NCBI RefSeq assembly: GCF_023016285.1
Contig: NZ_CP095413.1
Location: forward strand, 1,054,001 to 1,118,000
Origin: Muricauda sp. SCSIO 64092
GTDB taxonomy: Bacteria; Bacteroidota; Bacteroidia; Flavobacteriales; Flavobacteriaceae
DNA: 64,000 nucleotides
Reading direction: 5' to 3'
The position numbers were made by a program, and so were the translations under genes. This document shows, piece after piece, positions 1 through 7,912 of this stretch. Each line of letters begins with the position of its first letter. The first letter of the stretch is position 1. The notes beneath the pieces were generated by a model, which was not told the DNA's origin, did no database searches, and saw only the letters and a list, made by a program, of their open reading frames with translations.

Positions 1-7
1 AAACAAA

Positions 8-1264
8 TTGTCTAAAATTTATAGTTTCCTCAAAAGCCTTGGACCCGGACTTTTATTTGCCAGTATGGCCATTGGCACATCCCATTTGGTGCTGTCCACC
101 AAAGCTGGCGCGCAGTACGGTTGGATCATGATCGTTCCGATCCTGCTTGCCAATCTTTTGAAGTACCCTTTTTTTGAATTTGGTATTCGCTACACCAATG
201 TCACTAAAAAAAGCCTTATTGAAGGTTATCAAAACCTTGGGAAACGCTACTTGTGGTTATATGCCTTTATTACCCTCATTTCCACTTTTACCATCCTAGC
301 GGCATTGTACATTGTTACGGCGGGGCTTTTTGCCAATCTTTTTAAAATTTCCGGCATTCCTGTCCATATTATTGCTTTGGGATTATTTGCCCTAATTAGT
401 TTGGTACTGATCATTGGACGTTATCGGCTATTGGAGAACTCACTAAAGCTGGTGGTCAGTATACTGTTTGTCTCCCTTTTGATCACCACTGTTCTGGTAT
501 TTTATAAAGGTCAGGTTGCCCCTGTTCCGGATTTTACGCCCCCTCCTATTTTTGATGAAGTCGGAGTCCTGTTTTTGATTGGACTTATTGGTTGGATGCC
601 AACAGCGGTGGAGGCTTCTGGATGGGTTAGCCTTTGGGGTATGGAAAAATTAAAATCAATGGATCGACCACCCACCACCAAACAGGCTTTACAGGAATTC
701 AACCTTGGTTATTTTTTGACTACCGCTTTAGCCGTATTCTTTATGGTGATTGGGTGGAAAACCTTATACGGAACCCAAACCGAGTTAAGTGGAAATGCCG
801 TGGTTTTTGCCGATCAGGTAGTCACCCTATTTACGGCACATATAGGAAACTGGTCGTACTTTCTCATTGCCGTAGCGGCATTTGCCACCATGTTCAGTAC
901 TTGCATGACCGCCCATGATGCCATAACACGTGTAAGTCTTGATGTTTTGGATAAACTTTTTGATACCCATAGGTTTGGCCAAAACAAAAAGGCGTTTACC
1001 CTGGGAGTTTTGACTATGGCCGTAATCAATTGGGTGGTCATTACACTTTTAGGTGCCAATATGGGGAATCTTGTAGCCTTGGCCACATTCGTTTCATTTG
1101 TCTTTGCCCCCATTTTGGGTTGGATGAACCATAAAACCATCATCTCCAAAGACGTTCCCCATACGTCCCAACCAGGAAAAACCTTACGAATATTAAGCTA
1201 TTTGGGCATATTCTTTCTCAGTGCATTTGCACTTTATTATTGCTGGATAAGCTTCTTTTCCTAA
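8..1264 (+). CDS. Divergent Nramp-family metal-ion transporter homologue
   Basis: A 418-aa polytopic membrane protein with about 11 hydrophobic segments. The N-terminal GPGLL segment and the following AGAQYGW match the first transmembrane helix of the Nramp (SLC11) family, and a WMP motif at residues 196-198 matches the unwound helix 6. The Asp-Pro-Gly-Asn motif that coordinates Mn/Fe in canonical Nramp proteins is replaced by Gly-Thr-Ser-His at residues 23-26, and the histidine after Met-Pro in helix 6 is a threonine. The Met of helix 6 is kept. Substrate is therefore uncertain: classical Mn2+/Fe2+ transport cannot be assumed. The start used is a TTG seven bases from the window edge, so the true start may lie outside the window. 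Fold assignment is fairly sure, substrate is not. Confidence 0.8.
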   Translation: MSKIYSFLKSLGPGLLFASMAIGTSHLVLSTKAGAQYGWIMIVPILLANLLKYPFFEFGIRYTNVTKKSLIEGYQNLGKRYLWLYAFITLISTFTILAALYIVTAGLFANLFKISGIPVHIIALGLFALISLVLIIGRYRLLENSLKLVVSILFVSLLITTVLVFYKGQVAPVPDFTPPPIFDEVGVLFLIGLIGWMPTAVEASGWVSLWGMEKLKSMDRPPTTKQALQEFNLGYFLTTALAVFFMVIGWKTLYGTQTELSGNAVVFADQVVTLFTAHIGNWSYFLIAVAAFATMFSTCMTAHDAITRVSLDVLDKLFDTHRFGQNKKAFTLGVLTMAVINWVVITLLGANMGNLVALATFVSFVFAPILGWMNHKTIISKDVPHTSQPGKTLRILSYLGIFFLSAFALYYCWISFFS

Positions 1265-1902
1265 AGTTGACTTAGGGCCCGTTTAGGAATTTCAGGCCAT
1301 TTTTAGTGCGGAAAGAGGCACGACATAGCGAAAGCTATGGGCGAGTTGGGGCGATGGAAAGGCATAGCCATGGTTATGGCCCAAAATTTCAACGATGTGC
1401 CGTGCAAAAAAGGACATAAGAAAACAATTGACAAATTCCCAAACAGGCTCTTAATTCTTCAAATTTAAAATTGCCCATAGTTAAAAAAAGAATGGTGAGT
1501 ACCAAATAACTTCTAAACTCGCCAACATATTTAGTACTGCCCAAAGTTTGAAATGAGAATATCCCCCATAGATGATTCCCTAATAGGATTATGGAATTGA
1601 ATAGGCTATAATTTATTTTTGATTTTCTATCAGTTTTACTATAAAAACAATCTTTTCATGGGCGATCGAATTCAGCCTTGACAGATTTCTTAATCAGATA
1701 TTTTCTTTTATTTATCGCATCTTATTTGTTACCTAATACAATCAGAATAAACAAAGCTAAACCAGGGATGATGTCATTATTTATGTGACTGGGATAACTT
1801 AAAAATGGTGAATCCAATAATAAAAACATGAACCCTTTTTAAAATAATCGTCAAAGAAAATACCACGTAGGTTGGCAAAAGTTCAAATACTATTGCTAGT
1901 TA
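1265..1902. other. AT-rich spacer with a MITE-like repeat, no clear gene
   Basis: About 640 bases between the Nramp-like gene and the converging glycosyltransferase gene. The first 190 bases hold a structured inverted-repeat element (listed separately). The rest is AT-rich. On the minus strand there is a roughly 50-codon open stretch (about 1655 down to 1450) rich in Leu, Ile and Phe that runs into the repeat, with no convincing start. It might be a decayed membrane-protein fragment or chance. No promoter, tRNA or terminator is convincing here. Confidence 0.5.
1272..1454. repeat. MITE/REP-like element with imperfect terminal inverted repeats
   Basis: The ends at about 1272-1293 and 1432-1454 are imperfect inverted repeats: one side reads TTAGGGCCCGTTTAGGAATT and the reverse complement of the other reads TTAAGAGCCTGTTTGGGAA followed by TTT. 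Inside are further nested palindromes: a short CATAGC/GCTATG stem near 1326-1342, a near-palindrome around 1361-1382, and a GGCACGACAT/ATGTGCCGTGC pair enclosing them. The unit has no coding capacity. Size, terminal symmetry and internal stems fit a non-autonomous mobile element or a structured intergenic repeat. No second copy was seen in this window. Confidence 0.55.
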
Positions 1903-3402
1903 TTAGTCAAAAAAATTTACAAGCAACAGTAATGAAGAAACAACCAATATTAAAAGAAATGACCTATATACTTCTTTGTTCTCCCAAAATGGAAATAATA
2001 AAGAAACAAGGGGAGGTTCATTTGACTTGGGCGTATCCATTTGTGAATATAGGAGATAAAATAGATAAACGAGCATACCATTCCTACTTGACAAGAGTAA
2101 AGTGCCCAATAAACTAGGTTTTCCTAATTTGATTGCTGATTTGCTTATAATATCACTATCGTATAAATATGGAAAAATAATTATGCTCAATAATAATATG
2201 AAAAGCCATAACAAGCCAATACCGTAATGCTTGTTTGGAAATAATATAGCTATAAAAGAAATTGGCAATAAAAAGTATTGTGTAGATAATACCTTACTTC
2301 CAATTAAAAAAAATAATAATGTAAGCAGGTAACCTGTACCAATTATTACGGGCTTGGTCGAAGCAATACAAGACGAACTTTTAACTCTTTTGTTAGAAAG
2401 AAATTGAAAAATTTTGAAGAAGACCCCCATACAGCCAAAAAAAATTATAAAAAATGATAATTTGGAAATAAAAGGGGAAACTATTGATACAACATTTTGA
2501 CTTCCAAAGGAAGTTTCCAGTTCGTAAGAAAGTCCAAAAAGACCGATTAATTGTATAATAGTACTATATAAAGATTCTATTTGAATCCCTCGATTACCGT
2601 GATAGCCCAAAAAGGAAAAAGCATATGACCCATAAACCCAATAACAAGAACCTAGTATCCCTAAACTAAAAATTATCAAGTACCATAAAGATTTCAATAC
2701 AAATGTGTATTGTTTAAAACACTTAAAGTCTATTATTCTACAGTCAAAATTAGACAACCAACCTAGAGTCCAAATCGGTAATAACAAAAGAGGGATCAGT
2801 TTAAAACAAATACCAATCGAAAGAAAAAATGCAGAAAGCAAAAGGCGTCCTTGAATTTGAAAATAGAAGCACACAGTTATTAGAAAGAGTAGTACCATGT
2901 CTAGGCGGTCGTAGATTAAATCAATAAATATGACAGTACTCAACAGGTAAAGAATACCTCCCAAGAATAAGTAAGAGATATAAGTATTTTCGTTTAAGTA
3001 TAATCTACGAATTATAAGTAATAAAAATGTAAAATTGGCAAAATCAATAAAACAGAGGATTCCACGGTAGCTTTTTATATAGAGGTCCAAATAAGAAGTA
3101 AAGGGAAGTGAAGTGTCCCAAATCAGATAATTTGGTGTGTACAAGAAAGCAACAGCCAAAGGAGGATATTCAAGTGAAGTTATATCGTAAATAGTCAGCC
3201 CTTTTTCTTTGGCAGTTAAAGATTGATAGCCAATTGTTGCATAGTATTCTATGTCCGATTGTAATGCATGTTTGTTTATAATACAAGTTCTGGTAAGAAC
3301 AAATGCCAACCCAAGTAAAAGCAAACATTTTTTTTCAGGTGTCAAAGACTTCAAATGGAAATTATATGATTTACATCGGTTAAGGAAATTCAATAGAATC
3401 AT
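1903..3402 (-). CDS. Polytopic membrane glycosyltransferase (GT87/DUF2029-like)
   Basis: A 499-aa protein with about ten hydrophobic segments and few charged loops. An acidic residue early in the first periplasmic loop (Ser-Asp-Ile-Glu-Tyr-Tyr) and an Glu-Tyr-Pro-Pro-Leu motif near residue 79 are typical of GT-C superfamily enzymes of the GT87/DUF2029 group, which transfer mannose or other sugars from polyprenyl-phosphate donors on the outer face of the inner membrane. The gene diverges from a second GT-C type gene at 3674, with 271 bases between the starts. Codon use is AT-rich, like its island neighbours. Substrate and acceptor are not predictable, and GT39/GT83 would be alternatives. Confidence 0.65.
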   Translation of the reverse strand: MILLNFLNRCKSYNFHLKSLTPEKKCLLLLGLAFVLTRTCIINKHALQSDIEYYATIGYQSLTAKEKGLTIYDITSLEYPPLAVAFLYTPNYLIWDTSLPFTSYLDLYIKSYRGILCFIDFANFTFLLLIIRRLYLNENTYISYLFLGGILYLLSTVIFIDLIYDRLDMVLLFLITVCFYFQIQGRLLLSAFFLSIGICFKLIPLLLLPIWTLGWLSNFDCRIIDFKCFKQYTFVLKSLWYLIIFSLGILGSCYWVYGSYAFSFLGYHGNRGIQIESLYSTIIQLIGLFGLSYELETSFGSQNVVSIVSPFISKLSFFIIFFGCMGVFFKIFQFLSNKRVKSSSCIASTKPVIIGTGYLLTLLFFLIGSKVLSTQYFLLPISFIAILFPNKHYGIGLLWLFILLLSIIIFPYLYDSDIISKSAIKLGKPSLLGTLLLSSRNGMLVYLFYLLYSQMDTPKSNEPPLVSLLFPFWENKEVYRSFLLILVVSSLLLLVNFFD

Positions 3403-3628
3403 TTAGTGTATTCCTGTTTTATTATCCTGTCAAACAATTTCTATCCGAGCAAATAGAAAGAAATGAAGTAGTACGCCTTTTACAATTCAAACCCAATAGC
3501 CATATCCCAACAAAATTTATTCAAGGACCAATTACTGGATAGGAATTGAGGAAGATTAAAATTCCTTTAAAACCACCAATTTAAAAAATAAAGAATATTA
3601 GTAAAATATTAATTCTTACAAATAATAA

Positions 3629-3663
3629 AAGATTAAACTTACAATTTTTGTAAATTTAATCTT
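3629..3663 (+). promoter_or_regulatory. Inverted repeat followed by a T-run upstream of a glycosyltransferase gene
   Basis: A 15-bp stem with one mismatch (AAGATTAAACTTACA at 3629-3643, TGTAAATTTAATCTT at 3649-3663) encloses a five-base loop and is followed by A and seven T residues. The ATG of the next gene is at 3674. No plus-strand gene lies upstream for it to terminate, so it could be an attenuator in the leader or an operator for a dimeric regulator. The stem is almost entirely A/T, so chance in an AT-rich spacer is possible. Confidence 0.4.
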
Positions 3664-3673
3664 ATTTTTTTAA

Positions 3674-4993
3674 ATGGACATTCATCCTCTTTTTCTTAAA
3701 TATAGGTACTTGATTCTTATTATTTTAGTATCACTGGTTCACTGTCCAACATTGCATAATGATTTTCAAGAGTTTTGGGACGATCAATGGGCCATTACCA
3801 ACAATCCTTATATTCTAAATCCTACATGGGAGAATATGAACATTTTATTTACTACATTTTATAATGGCCAATATGCTCCACTAAACGTTCTATACTACCT
3901 TGGAATTCATCAATTGTTTGGATTTAATCCTGCTATATTTCATCTTTTTTCTTTGCTTTTTCATCTACTAAATGTCTACTTAGTTTATCTAATTGTTTAT
4001 AAACTGATAAAACAATTAAAAAAAGCGTCTAGCGAAAACGCAAATAAAATCTACGCTTTTTTGGTTGCACTCATTTTCGGTATTCATCCTCTTCAAGTGG
4101 AATCTGTCGCTTGGGTTAGTGCGTCAAAAGTTTTACTTTACTCTACTTTTTATCTACTTTCCATATTATTATACATAAGGTATTTGCGTAGCAGAAACCT
4201 TTTCCTAATAATGGGTGTTTTCTTTTTATACACCATCAGTATTGGTTTTAAGGAACAGGGAATAGTACTCCCATTAACGCTAATTTTACTAGATTTTTCT
4301 TATAACCGTCTTTCGTTAAGAATAGGAAGCATCTCCCCATTTCTTAAAGCTATAGGTGAGAAAATTCCATTTTTTTTAATTGCATTATCCTATTGGATTT
4401 TTTCTTCCCAATTTGATGTGGGTAACCTTAGATTGGAAGATGGGTATCCCTTACCGCAAAGAATTCTATTTGGTACCGAGAGTTTGATGGACTACTTATT
4501 TCGTTTCCTTGCACCTATTAATTTATATTATTATTATCCTTTTCCCAACAATCAATTTCAATCCTTTATGGATATTCAAATAGTTTTAGATTTCGTTTTA
4601 GTCTTAGCAATTTTGGGTTATTTCATAAAGCAATATTATACTGCAAATCGGATCTTAGTATTTGCATTCCTCTTTTTTACCATAAACATTTTTTTGGTTC
4701 TTCATGTTATACCAATTCCAAGAACTGTATTAACAGCGGACAGATATATCTATATGGCAATAATAGGACCGTCATTAGCAACTATTTGCATTTTGGATTC
4801 GATGATTACTAAGCAGTTCAGTCAATCATCTTTAATTAAAATTTGGATTGCGACAATCACATTCATGGCCTTAGGTCTAAGAACTTTTATCAGAACTATT
4901 GATTGGAAAGATTCCAAAAGCTTAAAAATGAGCACACTATATCATAAATATGAACAGCCAACAGAAAATAGAAAAGGGATAAAACCGATTTAG
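3674..4993 (+). CDS. TMTC/DUF1736-like membrane glycosyltransferase without TPR tail
   Basis: A 439-aa multi-spanning protein. The first periplasmic loop has Trp-Asp-Asp around residue 38, followed by ITNNPYI and NGQYAPL, and then FHLFSLLFHLLNVYLVY and GIHPLQVESVAWVS. These are the landmarks of the TMTC-type O-mannosyltransferase family (GT-C fold), in which the paired acidic residues are catalytic and bind a polyprenyl-phosphate sugar. Most family members continue into a long TPR domain after the last helix. This one stops about 30 residues after the last helix, in a basic, polar tail. It may be a naturally short form or a truncated gene; I saw no TPR-coding sequence downstream in another frame. 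It diverges from the GT87-like gene and may act in the same surface-glycan process. Confidence 0.65.
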   Translation: MDIHPLFLKYRYLILIILVSLVHCPTLHNDFQEFWDDQWAITNNPYILNPTWENMNILFTTFYNGQYAPLNVLYYLGIHQLFGFNPAIFHLFSLLFHLLNVYLVYLIVYKLIKQLKKASSENANKIYAFLVALIFGIHPLQVESVAWVSASKVLLYSTFYLLSILLYIRYLRSRNLFLIMGVFFLYTISIGFKEQGIVLPLTLILLDFSYNRLSLRIGSISPFLKAIGEKIPFFLIALSYWIFSSQFDVGNLRLEDGYPLPQRILFGTESLMDYLFRFLAPINLYYYYPFPNNQFQSFMDIQIVLDFVLVLAILGYFIKQYYTANRILVFAFLFFTINIFLVLHVIPIPRTVLTADRYIYMAIIGPSLATICILDSMITKQFSQSSLIKIWIATITFMALGLRTFIRTIDWKDSKSLKMSTLYHKYEQPTENRKGIKPI

Positions 4994-5552
4994 AATATCA
5001 ATTTTTAAAACATATAAAATCCATTATCCAGAGTTCCTTAAAAACTTGTAATGCATTAAAAAAATCAGAAGCTAAATAACTATGGGTTGTAAAAACTATA
5101 TGTCTGCTTTAAGCAAAGAAATTGCTTTTTTAAACATATACGCATAACAAGTTAAAAGAGTGCCAGAACAAAACAATGTTAAAAGATTTGAAGAAACTAA
5201 AAACCCCACAGTTTCCTAAATATTGAAGCTAATGAAGTGAGTTGGGCTTTGAGTAGAAAACTAATTCCAAAAAAAGCAATTTTTTCTATTAACCATTTTA
5301 TCTGTTTACTAAATATACTTAATGAAGGTTTTTTGCTTATCGATAATGGGAAAGTTGACCAACGCTTTTAGGAAAATCTGTGGCTATCAAACTTTAAACA
5401 TAATTCTAATTGAGAAAGGAGGTAAAATGAAGAAAGTAATAAATATTTAAGCCAAAGATGTTGACCCTCAGGGCCAGCCCTGAATCCGATAAAAAATCGA
5501 GACAAGTTAAAAAGTACTTAAAAAAAAGACAATTATTTTTAAAACAAATATT
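4994..5552. other. AT-rich spacer upstream of the NVEALA-like locus
   Basis: About 560 bases without a convincing gene. It contains a small stem (AAGCAA/TTGCTT, 5111-5127) followed by T residues; a roughly 57-codon open stretch on the plus strand (about 5198-5371) that has no start codon; a 34-codon frame starting with ATG at 5346; and within the same frame an ATG at 5427 preceded by AAAGGAGGT, which would give only MKKVINI. A TCAGGG/CCCTGA palindrome lies at about 5468-5483. These may be debris of an older gene. The promoter of the 5553 gene should lie here but no clear Bacteroidota -33/-7 pair stands out. Confidence 0.4.
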
Positions 5553-5789
5553 ATGCCTACAAAAGTGAATAAAATTTTAAACGGTTTCCTGATCATGGTT
5601 TTCTTGGCCGCATTTGCAATGAATATCAATATGTCTATTGATGATGGGCCACAATTTGCAACCATAGAAGCGAACGCGTCAAGTTCCTATAAAGGCCCTC
5701 TTTGTAGTAACTCTTCTGGAGACACCTATTGCTGCAAAGACAGTTCTGGTGATTGTGGGGCTGGTGCTAGTTGCTCGGATTGCCGATAA
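5553..5789 (+). CDS. Small secreted cysteine-rich NVEALA-like peptide precursor
   Basis: A 78-aa protein. Residues 4-26 form a short basic stretch and a hydrophobic helix typical of an export signal. Residues 36-43 read FATIEANA, resembling the Asn-(Val/Ile)-Glu-Ala-Leu-Ala block of the Bacteroidota NVEALA family of small exported proteins. The last 30 residues are Gly/Ser-rich and hold six cysteines (C51, C60, C61, C68, C74, C77), an even number compatible with three disulfides or metal binding. It heads a cluster with a beta-propeller lipoprotein, a CxxC thioredoxin-like protein and a signal peptidase. A strong hairpin follows it, which would let the small gene be expressed more than those downstream. 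The mature product and its function are unknown; family assignment is by motif only. Confidence 0.65.
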   Translation: MPTKVNKILNGFLIMVFLAAFAMNINMSIDDGPQFATIEANASSSYKGPLCSNSSGDTYCCKDSSGDCGAGASCSDCR

Positions 5790-5806
5790 ATATTTGAATT
5801 TAACAG

Positions 5807-5836
5807 AAAGGTTGCCAACTTGATTTGGCAACCTTT
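5807..5836 (+). terminator. Perfect 12-bp hairpin after the NVEALA-like gene
   Basis: AAAGGTTGCCAA (5807-5818) and TTGGCAACCTTT (5825-5836) form a perfect 12-bp stem with a six-base loop, 17 bases after the stop codon of the peptide gene. There is no long T-run after it, so it may be a partial terminator, an mRNA 3'-end stabiliser, or a processing site that sets unequal expression of the peptide and the three genes that follow. Confidence 0.6.
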
Positions 5837-6036
5837 ACAAAATGTGGTGCTTTTTTTTAAGCATTTAACTAACTCATGACAATAATCAATTCTTTTAATG
5901 AATTAAAGAGTAAATCTTAATTGTTCCAATCGCAAAATCAATACTAGTAAAAATTCGTTTAGTGCGAAATCACTTTATAATTTACAACAAGGGTTTATAG
6001 ATAAAAAGTATGTGAGTAAATTAAAAGAATCATTCT

Positions 6037-7254
6037 ATGAAGCTAATTAATGGAGTTATATTTTGTTTTCTACTTCTTCTTGCCTGTAAAAAGGACACTA
6101 AAATTAACGGAAACAAAATGAATAATAATTTAAATCTCAAATCAATTGAGGTCGACCTTTCTAAAACCAATAGGATTTCCCTTAGTCAATTATATGATAG
6201 TATAAATTTGATTCCTCTCGAAACAACCTTTAACAATGTTCTTGACGAAGTACTTAAACTATCTTTTCATAAGGACAAATTTTACTTGCAAACTTCTACA
6301 ACATTATCAATATATTCTCAAAATGGAAAGTATATTAATTCTATAGATAGTCAAGGAATAGGAGAAGGTAAATATATTAACATATCTGATTTTCATGTTA
6401 ATAAAGATGAATCTTTAGAGATTTATGACAGTAAATCAAAAAAGATTCTAAAATATAACAAGAGAGGAAACTATATCGATGAAATTAATGCAATATTGGA
6501 TGGATACTCTTTTGCCAAGTTGAGTGACAGTCTTTATGCTTTATATATAGGGTCTTTAGCCCATAACAGAGACTCTCATTTTAAACTAAATGTCATTAAT
6601 AAGAAAGAAGAAATTGTAAAAAGATATATCAGAATAAAAGATAATCAAGCTCGATTTATGCATCTTGGTGATTTAAGAAACTTTCAGAGTTTAGAATCCT
6701 CGAATTCATTCTTTTATAGCTTTAATGATACAATATATAAGATAACAAATAAGGGAGATGTTTTTCCAAGTTACTATATAGACTTTGGAAATCATAAGTT
6801 ACCTGAAACTTATCTTAATGAAAATTATGGAAACATTATGGAGTTTTTGGAGCCTCTTAAAAAAACTGATTATGCCTACAGAATAATAGGTTTTTTAGAA
6901 ACAAACGGTTTTATGGCTTTTGGTTTCATGAATAAAGGTGAGATACCCCACTTCTATTATTCTATCAGTGACAATAAAGGATATCTTGTCAATTCCATAA
7001 GTTACGATTTGCTTTTACCTGGACTAGTTATGAAAGCTTCGATTGATAATTTACCCATGGCCGTAAGTGGCAGAAAATCGTATTCGATTATAAATGCCAA
7101 TACTCTGATTAAAGAAATAGATTCGCTGCGAATGTCAATGAGTACAGTGGAATGGGATAAGTATTCTGAAACAAAAAAAAAAATTGTTTCAATTTATAAT
7201 AGTATTGACATTGAAGATAATCCCCTGATTATAGAGGGCTATTTAAAACTATAG
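6037..7254 (+). CDS. 6-bladed beta-propeller lipoprotein (BF3164/DUF5128-like)
   Basis: A 405-aa protein with a lipoprotein signal: hydrophobic residues 8-16, LLAC lipobox, Cys17 followed by Lys-Lys-Asp. The mature part begins with IPLETT at residues 58-63, then repeated four-strand motifs of the kind FYLQTSTTLSIYSQNGKYI, GIGEGKY and ILKYNKRGNYIDEI, which are hallmarks of the Bacteroidota 6-bladed beta-propeller family (DUF4934/DUF5128). Such lipoproteins are often encoded beside NVEALA peptides, which fits the gene at 5553. The next gene starts two bases after its stop, so they are co-transcribed. Probable site is the periplasm or outer membrane; ligand unknown. Confidence 0.75.
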   Translation: MKLINGVIFCFLLLLACKKDTKINGNKMNNNLNLKSIEVDLSKTNRISLSQLYDSINLIPLETTFNNVLDEVLKLSFHKDKFYLQTSTTLSIYSQNGKYINSIDSQGIGEGKYINISDFHVNKDESLEIYDSKSKKILKYNKRGNYIDEINAILDGYSFAKLSDSLYALYIGSLAHNRDSHFKLNVINKKEEIVKRYIRIKDNQARFMHLGDLRNFQSLESSNSFFYSFNDTIYKITNKGDVFPSYYIDFGNHKLPETYLNENYGNIMEFLEPLKKTDYAYRIIGFLETNGFMAFGFMNKGEIPHFYYSISDNKGYLVNSISYDLLLPGLVMKASIDNLPMAVSGRKSYSIINANTLIKEIDSLRMSMSTVEWDKYSETKKKIVSIYNSIDIEDNPLIIEGYLKL

Positions 7255-7256
7255 AA

Positions 7257-7883
7257 ATGAAGAAATACTATTATCCATTTTTGTTCCTTGGTCTTACCTT
7301 ACTTTATGTCCTTACAATATATAATTACTTTAAAATTAAGAGGATATACGAAAGAAAGGAAGTGCTTTACACTAAACAAATTAATGACCTGAAATCGGTA
7401 AAAGCATTATTTAATACTGAAAATCAGCTTAACTTTGAGTCAACTTATAGATTTGGGAATAAATACATTAGCGACGATATCAAGCTCTATCGAGGAAAGA
7501 ACGAAAAATATTCTTTAGAAGACATTAATAAGAATCCAAAGTTAGTCTATCGGATATCAGATAATGTCTGTGAAATATGCTATGACAATGTTTTAGCTCA
7601 GTTAATTGAATTTGAATCTAAAAATCAAAATGAAAATAACATTATCATATTGGTTCCTTTAGATAGAATTCGTGAATTAAAGGTTTATTTAACTAAAAAC
7701 AATTTAAACATTCCCTATTATGGTATAAAAGAGGATACTCTAGGTATAGGGGTCAGCAAATTCCATCCATATTTTTTCATTTTAGAAAATAATATTGCAC
7801 AGCATATTTTTGTACCTTCTAAAAATGAGATAAAAAGCACTGAAAAGTATCTTGATATAATTTGGACACGATATTTTTCTTAA
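7257..7883 (+). CDS. Membrane-anchored thioredoxin-like protein with CxxC
   Basis: A 208-aa protein with one N-terminal transmembrane helix (residues 7-26), a short charged linker and a periplasmic domain. Cys105 and Cys108 form a Cys-Glu-Ile-Cys motif, preceded by a hydrophobic strand (LVYRIS) and followed by a helix, as in thioredoxin-fold proteins. Later segments (IIILVPLD, then HPYFFILENN) match the beta3 and beta4 strands of redoxins, with a Pro close to the expected cis-proline position. It may oxidise, reduce or isomerise disulfides, and the six-cysteine peptide encoded upstream is the obvious candidate substrate (inference). It lies two bases after the propeller gene and 29 bases before the signal peptidase gene. 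Confidence 0.55.
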   Translation: MKKYYYPFLFLGLTLLYVLTIYNYFKIKRIYERKEVLYTKQINDLKSVKALFNTENQLNFESTYRFGNKYISDDIKLYRGKNEKYSLEDINKNPKLVYRISDNVCEICYDNVLAQLIEFESKNQNENNIIILVPLDRIRELKVYLTKNNLNIPYYGIKEDTLGIGVSKFHPYFFILENNIAQHIFVPSKNEIKSTEKYLDIIWTRYFS

Positions 7884-7912
7884 CGTTGGTTAACTATTAA
7901 CGAAAACACTGT

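Noticed and set aside
1872..2117. 81-codon plus-strand frame near the end of the glycosyltransferase gene
   Set aside because: It lies opposite the well-supported minus-strand gene, has Lys/Ile-rich low-information composition and no recognisable domain.
5198..5371. Open plus-strand stretch in the spacer before the peptide locus as a gene
   Set aside because: No ATG, GTG or TTG with plausible context begins it, and I recognise no family. Kept only as possible debris.
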